From: Corallococcus sp. EGB
GTDB lineage: Bacteria; Myxococcota; Myxococcia; Myxococcales; Myxococcaceae
Reading direction: 5' to 3'
Assembly (NCBI RefSeq): GCF_019968905.1
Contig: NZ_CP079946.1
Location: 3,906,001 to 3,970,000 of the forward strand
Length of the DNA: 64,000 nt
Under the pieces are notes generated by a model. It saw only the letters and a program-made list of their open reading frames with translations, had not been told where the DNA came from and ran no database searches. The position numbers and the translations under genes are program-made. Positions 59,251 through 64,000 of this stretch are shown here, piece by piece; positions within the stretch are counted from its first letter, which is position 1; the number at the start of each line of letters is the position of its first letter.

Positions 59251-61126
59251 GTGTTTGAGATGTGTTAATTTTCTCGTGAGCTGAAACGACTATTGACATG
59301 TCGTTTCCCGTGTAGTGTGTGTATGCAAGGGCCTTTTGTGGCTGCCCATCCGTCTGCTGGATGAACAGCGCCCGCTCCTGCGCCGTTGTAAAGGCCGCCG
59401 CGTAGTCCTTCGTATGGAGGCACACCTCCACCTCGACGCCTCCCGCCTGCTGCCCAGGGCGATGCGTGCGCGCGAGGAGCTGCTCCCACAGGGCACCGTC
59501 CGAGGGCGGCGTCACCACGAGGTTTCGGGAGAACTGCTGAAGGTTCTTCCCCGTCGCATGCGCCTTGATGCTCGCGACGATGGAGCGCCGGCCGTGCTCC
59601 ATGAGGATGGCCTCGGACGCGGCCCGGCCTCCGCCGTAGTACGGCACGCCAGCCGTACGGGCGATCCGCTCCCCCAGCTCCGGGAACTCCACCCAGACGA
59701 TGCCCACCCGCGAGCGCGCCCACTCCGCCGCGTCCTGCACCAGGAAGTCCGACACCCAGACGGCCTCGGGCTCGGGCTGGACCGCATCGTGAATCTCCGC
59801 CCAGTCCCGCCATGTCTCCGCTTCCCAGATGGGCTTGTCGCCCTCGTAGGGCGGTGACAGGTGCGCGCGGATGGCGGCCTTGGTGAGCAACCCCGGTGAG
59901 TCCAGGTGCTCGCGCCGCTTGCCCTTCAGCTCCTCCCACACTTCTTTGTTCCACGCCTTCCGCCGCGCGAACCACTTCTCCACCAGCTCCGGTGGCTCGC
60001 CCCTCGGGTAGCGCCAGCGGTGGAAGAAGCCGGCCGACAGCTGCCGCGCGCAGGCCATGGCCTGGAGCTGCTCCTGGAACTGCTCCCCGTCCGGACGCTC
60101 CCCCGCGTGCGCCAGCTTGATGAAGGCCAGCACCTCGGCCGGCACCGGGCCCAGTTGGCGCGGGCGGATGATGAGGGGCTTGTCCAGGGCGCTCTCATCC
60201 GTGGCGACGACGCCGCGCGTGTCGTTGCGGCGGCGCCGGAAGCCTTCGCGGACGTGCTCGTCGGGCTCGCACAACCGCTCCAGGGCTCCGGGCGGGGCTA
60301 CCACCTTGGCCGGGTCCAGCGCCGTGCCCCACTCCTCCACGACGTGATGAGCCAGCGGCAAGGGCGACCCTTCGCGCAGCGCCAGCCGCGACAGGTGCGC
60401 GTAGTCCTTGATGCTCTTGGACGCGAACGTGCCGGACAGGGCTACGAGCCTCGTCTCCGGGCGCTTCTCGAAGTAGCGGAGGAAGCGCCCGGTGCGGGAA
60501 GCCTTCGGGTCCTTGAGGTTGTGCGCCTCGTTGAGAATCACGAGGTCCGGGCGGATGCGCTCCAGGAGGTTCGTGGCTTCCTGGCTGGAGAGCTTGTTGT
60601 TGGTGATGACGTGCAGCACCGGCCGGCCGGGCCAGAACCACCGTCCGCCCGCGAGGTTGGGCAAGCGCCAGTGCGCGCCGTAGTAGTCCCACTCCGCGTT
60701 GAACTGGGGCAGGAGGCTGGCGGGGATGAAGAGGCAGGCCACGCGGCAACTCGGCATCACCATGGGCATGAGGAAGGTGGTCAGCTCCTTTCCATGGCCG
60801 GTGCCGATGGGCCCCAGCAACCCGCCCACGCGCGAAGCCTCCAGCAGTGCCAGGGACTGGATGTGCCGGAGCCGCGAGGGGCACGGACGCGGCGCGCAGT
60901 TGCACGGCCCCGGAGGCGCGCGCAGCTGGGACTCCAGCGCTTCGAGGTCCGCCGCCGCGTCGGACGTGGCGAGGTCGCGGCGCGGTAGCGCGAGAATGCG
61001 CGAGAGGTCCGACGACCAACCCACGGGCGAGCGGCCGGTGCGCGAGGAGTGCTCGGCAACCTGGGGCACGTCGCCCGGGGGCGTGGACGGCCGTGCCGTG
61101 ACGCCGAAGCGCTGGAGGCGGCCCAC
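59135..61126 (-). CDS. SNF2/DEAD-type helicase of the element
   Basis: A 663-aa superfamily 2 helicase-like protein. Walker A region GPIGTGHGKELTTF, motif II ILNEAHNLKD, motif III-like LSGTFASKS, a C-terminal RecA half with ATGKNLQQFSRNLV and motif VI ARTHRPGQQ (the SNF2-style Arg finger). Two residues are unusual: Glu replaces Thr/Ser after the Walker A Lys, and Asn replaces the first Asp of DEAH. The GTG at 61126, just after the stop of the upstream nuclease gene, is the likely start. The frame runs on to 59135, overlapping the convergent cargo gene by 116 bases. Helicase plus Cas4-like nuclease suggests replication or recombination of the element. Confidence 0.82.
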   Translation of the reverse strand: MGRLQRFGVTARPSTPPGDVPQVAEHSSRTGRSPVGWSSDLSRILALPRRDLATSDAAADLEALESQLRAPPGPCNCAPRPCPSRLRHIQSLALLEASRVGGLLGPIGTGHGKELTTFLMPMVMPSCRVACLFIPASLLPQFNAEWDYYGAHWRLPNLAGGRWFWPGRPVLHVITNNKLSSQEATNLLERIRPDLVILNEAHNLKDPKASRTGRFLRYFEKRPETRLVALSGTFASKSIKDYAHLSRLALREGSPLPLAHHVVEEWGTALDPAKVVAPPGALERLCEPDEHVREGFRRRRNDTRGVVATDESALDKPLIIRPRQLGPVPAEVLAFIKLAHAGERPDGEQFQEQLQAMACARQLSAGFFHRWRYPRGEPPELVEKWFARRKAWNKEVWEELKGKRREHLDSPGLLTKAAIRAHLSPPYEGDKPIWEAETWRDWAEIHDAVQPEPEAVWVSDFLVQDAAEWARSRVGIVWVEFPELGERIARTAGVPYYGGGRAASEAILMEHGRRSIVASIKAHATGKNLQQFSRNLVVTPPSDGALWEQLLARTHRPGQQAGGVEVEVCLHTKDYAAAFTTAQERALFIQQTDGQPQKALAYTHYTGNDMSIVVSAHEKINTSQTPKIYTQAAALRQTTMTSCASLARHVARRDNDSTHPPVE

Positions 61127-61128
61127 GG

Positions 61129-62442
61129 CTACCGGACGCCTCGGACGAAGTGCCCCGGGCCGCAGAGGGGCTCCAGGGCTTCCACGGCCACCTGCATCAA
61201 CTCGCTGCCCGCCACGCCCAGCGCGGCGTAGGTGCCGGGCTCGGGAGGCTCGGCGCGGATGGTGGCGGCCAGGACGCCCTTCCACTTCCCATAGGCCAGG
61301 GGCGAGTCATTGGGGGCGACGCGGATATCCACGACGCCGCACTCCTGCTCAATCCTCGCCACCACGCGGCCGACGTAGCCGGAGAGAAGCTCGGCGGGGC
61401 AGTTGGGCACGCAGTCCACGAACAGGGACAAGCCGTGCGCGGCCTCCATCTCCGCCTTCGTCCGACGCTTGCGGCGCGGCGCCTCGTCGCTGGCCGGCGC
61501 GGTGGCCTCGGGCGCGGTGACGGAAGCGAGCGCCGGATCGCTCTTGGGCGCATCGGGAGGCAGCACGGCGGCGAGCTCCTGCTCGGGAGCGGCCGGGGTC
61601 GGCGCGGTGGACGCGGCGGACTCGGGGGACTTCATGAAGCGATTGGCGATGGTCATGAGCGGCTTTCCTTGGGACTGCGTGTTGAGACACTGCGCCTGGA
61701 AGGGGCACCCGCCGTACTTCTGGCAGGCGCTCCAGTTGGGCTTCACCTGGTTGGGGGACGTGGCCCGCGCGACGTCGCGCATGAGGCGCGCCATCGGCTC
61801 GACGTGCGCGTGCCACTCGTCGCGGACATGCTCGGCGCTGACGGTCGCGACGACGGAGCGGGTCTCCCGCGCACCGCGCGTCTGGAAGTAGAGGTGCTCC
61901 AACTCCAGCCGCTTCAGCCCCGGAAAGCGCTTGGCGGCGAGGACGGCCCAGTAGCCGTAACCCACCATCTGGATGCCGGCGTCATGCGCGGCGGTGGCGA
62001 GCTGCTCGGGCGTCGCGGCGTAGCGGGTGATGGAGGACGTCGTCTTGTGGTCCGTGACGCGCAGCACGCCCTCGGCGAGCTGTCGCGGGTTGACGAGGTC
62101 GATGAATCCGGTGAGCGGGACGCCATCCGCGAAGAGGGGCGAGGGTTCGCCGAAGTGCTCCTCCACCAGCAGGTCCGGTCCCGGCGCGGGCAGCAGGTTC
62201 TTGCCGGCCGCCGCGATGGGCCCCAGCACGTCCTCGCCCGTGCGCAGGTAGTGCTCCAACTGCGCGTGCGTGATGGTGCCGACGTCCCGAGCCTTTGAAG
62301 TCCGCTCGGGAAGTCGGAGCACCTTGGAGAAGAACCACGCGCGCTCGCAGAGAGCGAACTTCCGCAACTGCGAGACGGACAGGTGGCGGAGGACGCCGTC
62401 CTCAACGGCGTGGGACTCCGGTGCTTCGTGGGCTGGACTCAC
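61129..62442 (-). CDS. Cas4/RecB-like Fe-S nuclease with C-terminal extension
   Basis: A 437-aa PD-(D/E)XK nuclease. His59 (TITHAQLEHYL), Asp115 (TGFIDLV), Asp131 and Lys133 (VTDHKTTSS) and Gln158/Tyr162 (QMVGYGY) form the catalytic set. Cys32 (ALCERAWFF), Cys240, Cys246 and Cys252 (CQKYGGCPFQAQC) match the four-Cys Fe-S cluster of Cas4, AddB and phage exonucleases. After an Ala/Pro-rich linker (about 270-335) there is an extra ~100-residue domain from about 340 that I do not know. It is followed 2 bases later by the helicase. The GTG start at 62442 is 7 bases after a GCCCCCATTG motif. Confidence 0.83.
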   Translation of the reverse strand: MSPAHEAPESHAVEDGVLRHLSVSQLRKFALCERAWFFSKVLRLPERTSKARDVGTITHAQLEHYLRTGEDVLGPIAAAGKNLLPAPGPDLLVEEHFGEPSPLFADGVPLTGFIDLVNPRQLAEGVLRVTDHKTTSSITRYAATPEQLATAAHDAGIQMVGYGYWAVLAAKRFPGLKRLELEHLYFQTRGARETRSVVATVSAEHVRDEWHAHVEPMARLMRDVARATSPNQVKPNWSACQKYGGCPFQAQCLNTQSQGKPLMTIANRFMKSPESAASTAPTPAAPEQELAAVLPPDAPKSDPALASVTAPEATAPASDEAPRRKRRTKAEMEAAHGLSLFVDCVPNCPAELLSGYVGRVVARIEQECGVVDIRVAPNDSPLAYGKWKGVLAATIRAEPPEPGTYAALGVAGSELMQVAVEALEPLCGPGHFVRGVR

Positions 62443-62449
62443 CCCTATT

Positions 62450-62459
62450 CAATGGGGGC
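62450..62459 (-). promoter_or_regulatory. GCCCCCATTG motif, copy 3
   Basis: An exact 10-bp copy on the minus strand ending 7 bases before the start codon of the Cas4-like gene, the same distance as copy 1. A near copy (CCCCCATTG) lies on the plus strand at 63079-63087. Confidence 0.5.
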
Positions 62460-62540
62460 GGCTTGGCTCCGGAGCTTGGTTAGTATCGCTCGTCAGTGTC
62501 CCCTATGTGTGGTGGACTCTCGTTTCATAGGAGGTGTGCG

Positions 62541-62930
62541 ATGGGGAGATATCGGGATAGGTTTGATGATTTGTATAGTGCCGCTGTGCTTGACCGGCGA
62601 AGGTGCCAGGAGGCACTAGTCGCGCTTGATGCGGAGGCGTCGACTTGGGGGGATGTGCGGCTTGTTTCAATACGGGCGCATATTAAGTTGCTGGCGGGAG
62701 ACGGACAGGGCGCCCTTGCTGATTTCGGGCGAGCGATTGAGTTGGAACAGGAATGCGGGGGCAACTATTACAATCGTGGCTGGGCGCATGAGCAGCTTGG
62801 GATGAAGCGAGAGGCCCTTTGTGATTTCTCTAGGTGTGCAGAGATTGCAAAGGCGACGAGTGATGAGGAATTGCTCGATGCTGTTGAGCACCATGTGTCG
62901 TGGAATGGGGATGGCTATATTCTGGTGTGA
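62541..62930 (+). CDS. Small TPR protein (cargo)
   Basis: A 129-aa cytosolic protein with about two and a half tetratricopeptide units (QGALADFGRAIELEQECGGN, YYNRGWAHEQLGMKREALCD). AGGAGG lies 7 bases before the ATG at 62541. Codon use is AT-richer than in the neighbouring nuclease gene. It is divergent from the Cas4-like gene over about 100 bases and followed by two hairpins. Function unknown; small TPR proteins are often partners or immunity-type proteins. Confidence 0.7.
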   Translation: MGRYRDRFDDLYSAAVLDRRRCQEALVALDAEASTWGDVRLVSIRAHIKLLAGDGQGALADFGRAIELEQECGGNYYNRGWAHEQLGMKREALCDFSRCAEIAKATSDEELLDAVEHHVSWNGDGYILV

Positions 62931-63023
62931 GGTGGGGAGGGTGGCTGATTTGTGAAATTGCTTTCAGGGGATGTGCATGTGGCTCCCTCGCAGGAGTCTG
63001 GTCGCGTGCTTGGTGCGGCCAAT

Positions 63024-63061
63024 GCTCCAGCAGGACGTATCCTTTCGTGTCCTGCTGGAGC
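63024..63061 (+). other. Perfect 13-bp hairpin
   Basis: GCTCCAGCAGGAC (63024-63036) and GTCCTGCTGGAGC (63049-63061) form a perfect stem with a 12-nt loop, 93 bases after the TPR gene. No T run follows, so it may be a recombination, replication or protein-binding site rather than a terminator. Confidence 0.55.
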
Positions 63062-63091
63062 CGTTGATGAATGAGAGCCCCCCATTGAGGA

Positions 63092-63119
63092 GCCGCCTCT
63101 CGGGTGCGGCGGCGTTTTT
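63092..63119 (+). terminator. Intrinsic terminator
   Basis: GCCGCC (63092-63097) pairs with GGCGGC (63108-63113), followed by GTTTTT. It faces away from the TPR gene and likely ends its transcript. Confidence 0.7.
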
Positions 63120-63127
63120 CGGAGAGG

Positions 63128-63265
63128 CTACGATGCCCTCTTCAACTCTTGGCCGAGGGCGATGAACGCATCGGCGAGCCCCTCTCGCTCCCACTGGCCG
63201 GCAATTCGGAGGCGCACCCGGGTGGAAGCGTGGTTCTCGGTAACCGTCCGGCCAACGACGTGCCG
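63128..63265 (-). pseudogene. C-terminal remnant of a gene cut by the IS66 insertion
   Basis: On the minus strand about 45 codons ending in a stop at 63128 look coding (VTENHASTRVRLRIAGQWER, then EGLADAFIALGQELKRAS). The same frame upstream of about 63265 turns into Pro/Arg/Thr-rich antisense of the IS gene. This fits the tail of a gene truncated by the insertion. I recognise no family. Confidence 0.35.
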
Positions 63266-63309
63266 TGAGGGATTGCCGGGGTAGCGGGGCGCGGCGGACG
63301 CTGCTGGGC

Positions 63310-63624
63310 ATGGCGAAGCAGGTGGAGAAGCCGGAGTGGGCGCGCATCGCGGAGGCCTTTGAGGCGAGCGGGCAGACGCAGCGGGAGTTCGCGTTGGCGC
63401 ACGGCATGCGGCTGAGCACGTTGCAGTCGTGGGTGTACCGGCATCGGCGGTCCGCTCCATCGCGAGCGGAAGCCGTGCGGCTGTTGCCGGTGCGAGTGGC
63501 GAGCGCCCCCGCGGCGCCGGAGTCCCTGCTGGAGGTGGTGGCCACGAGCGGAGCGCGGGTGCGATTCGCGGTAGGCACCGACGTCGGTTACGTGGCCCGG
63601 CTCGTCGCGGCGCTGGGGCGGTAA
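63310..63624 (+). CDS. tnpA: IS66-family accessory protein TnpA
   Basis: A 104-aa helix-turn-helix protein of IS66 elements: WARIAEAFEASGQTQREFAL, then MRLSTLQSWVYRHRR, followed by a basic linker and VRFAVGTDVGYVARLVAALG, the usual C-terminal part. It binds the IS ends with TnpB and TnpC. The ATG at 63310 was chosen over an upstream start in the IS end. tnpB starts 3 bases after its stop. Confidence 0.88.
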   Translation: MAKQVEKPEWARIAEAFEASGQTQREFALAHGMRLSTLQSWVYRHRRSAPSRAEAVRLLPVRVASAPAAPESLLEVVATSGARVRFAVGTDVGYVARLVAALGR

Positions 63625-63627
63625 GTC

Positions 63628-63993
63628 GTGTTCGCCCTGCCTGCGTCGGTGCGCGTGGTGCTGGCGATGGAGCCGGTGGACATGCGCAAGTCGATTGACG
63701 GCCTCATGGCGCTGGTGCGCACGGCGTGGGGCGAGGACGTCTACTCGGGGCACCTCTTCGCCTTCGTCTCCAGGCGGGGCGACCGCATCAAGGTACTGAC
63801 GTGGAGCCGGGGCGGCTTCGTGCTGCTGTACAAGCGGCTGGAGACGGGCCGCTTCCGGCTGCCGCCGGTGGACGCGGGCGCGCAGGCGGTGACGCTGGAC
63901 GCCACGCAGTTGGCCATGCTGCTGGACGGCATCGACGTGGCCCAGGTGAGGCGCCAGCCCGCCTGGGCACCTCCCGGGCGTCCGGGCACCTGA
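63628..63993 (+). CDS. tnpB: IS66-family accessory protein TnpB
   Basis: A 121-aa protein of the IS66 Orf2 family. The hallmark MEPVDMRKSIDGLMALVR and the later GDRIKVLTWSRGGFVLLYKR, then LETGRFRLP are all there. The start is a GTG 3 bases after tnpA. Complete; its exact biochemical role in transposition is not known. Confidence 0.93.
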   Translation: MFALPASVRVVLAMEPVDMRKSIDGLMALVRTAWGEDVYSGHLFAFVSRRGDRIKVLTWSRGGFVLLYKRLETGRFRLPPVDAGAQAVTLDATQLAMLLDGIDVAQVRRQPAWAPPGRPGT

Positions 63994-64000
63994 CGTGCCC

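Larger units (their letters stand above)
52172..64000. mobile_element. Integrated element in the tRNA-Sec gene (left end and 11.8 kb of content)
   Basis: From the tRNA-Sec remnant rightward there is an integrase, an antisense excisionase-like gene, and a replication/recombination set on the minus strand (RuvC-like, DNA polymerase A, helicase, Cas4-like nuclease). Also present are AT-rich cargo genes and an IS66 insertion. No capsid, tail, terminase or conjugation gene is in the window, so phage or conjugative nature is open. The right end is outside the window. Confidence 0.75.
63250..64000 (+). mobile_element. IS66-family insertion sequence, left part
   Basis: The two small accessory genes of IS66 (tnpA- and tnpB-type) are intact; the large transposase gene tnpC would start beyond the window. 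The exact left end is not certain; I estimate it between about 63240 and 63300 from the loss of coding character in the flanking remnant. Confidence 0.75.

Noticed and set aside
54319-62459. A CRISPR array or Cas operon suggested by the Cas4-like nuclease and short repeats
   Set aside because: The 10-bp motif copies are kilobases apart and lie at gene starts; there are no spacers, cas1, cas2 or effector genes.
52172-64000. A complete prophage
   Set aside because: No terminase, portal, capsid, tail or lysis gene is in the window; only integration and replication functions are seen.

Overview
The window is high-GC DNA from a delta-proteobacterial predator of the Myxococcaceae (Corallococcus/Myxococcus-like; the genus cannot be fixed from this stretch). 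The strongest evidence is a complete-looking gltA-gltH set of the Agl-Glt focal-adhesion gliding machinery. A broken myxobacterial sigma-70-like gene, a lipoprotein-linked RHS toxin and a tyrosine recombinase of a type I associate with myxobacteria agree with this.

Left part (1-13.7 kb): the 3' end of rplC, closed by a hairpin terminator and not followed by rplD. Next come gltA-gltB-gltC (two outer-membrane barrels and a periplasmic TPR protein) ending at a strong terminator, gltD-gltE (overlapping by GTGA if gltE uses its first start), gltF, gltG (ending at a strong terminator) and gltH. An AraC-type regulator converges on gltH.

Housekeeping part (13.8-28.3 kb): a secreted hypothetical protein, typA/bipA, an alpha/beta-hydrolase translationally coupled to a PocR-domain sigma-54 activator, a divergent CDF metal exporter, a hypothetical protein, rsmD, coaD, a class I aminotransferase, a secreted Pro/Ala-rich protein and carB.

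Variable part (28.3-45.1 kb): a Cys-rich lipoprotein, a ~2030-residue RHS protein with a C-terminal HNH-like nuclease tip and its coupled Imm33-like immunity gene; a multi-PAS hybrid-free histidine kinase; DUF1622 membrane protein; an orphan GHKL (HSP90/MutL-fold) ATPase; flavin reductase; Fe-superoxide dismutase; serC; and a cluster of decayed genes (a Cys-rich mini-gene with an in-frame TAG, a frameshifted sigma-like gene, a DUF7716-like gene with an in-frame TAG, a toxin-tail remnant) beside an intact small putative immunity gene.

Urea/nickel block (45.3-52.2 kb): ureD, a fused ureAB, ureC, ureF and a His-rich ureG, convergent with a urea channel; a NicO-type nickel transporter is divergent from the channel. 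There is no ureE, and the His-rich UreG may cover nickel storage.

Right part (52.2-64 kb): an integrated mobile element. Its left edge is the 3' half of a selenocysteine tRNA (anticodon TCA, long variable arm, CCA end) next to a tyrosine integrase. It carries a phage-like replication/recombination module on the minus strand (Cas4-like Fe-S nuclease, SNF2-type helicase, a small protein, family A DNA polymerase, RuvC-like nuclease, excisionase), AT-richer cargo genes, and a 10-bp motif (GCCCCCATTG) repeated just upstream of three of its minus-strand genes. An IS66-family element begins near 63.25 kb and runs out of the window. The far att end is not in the window.
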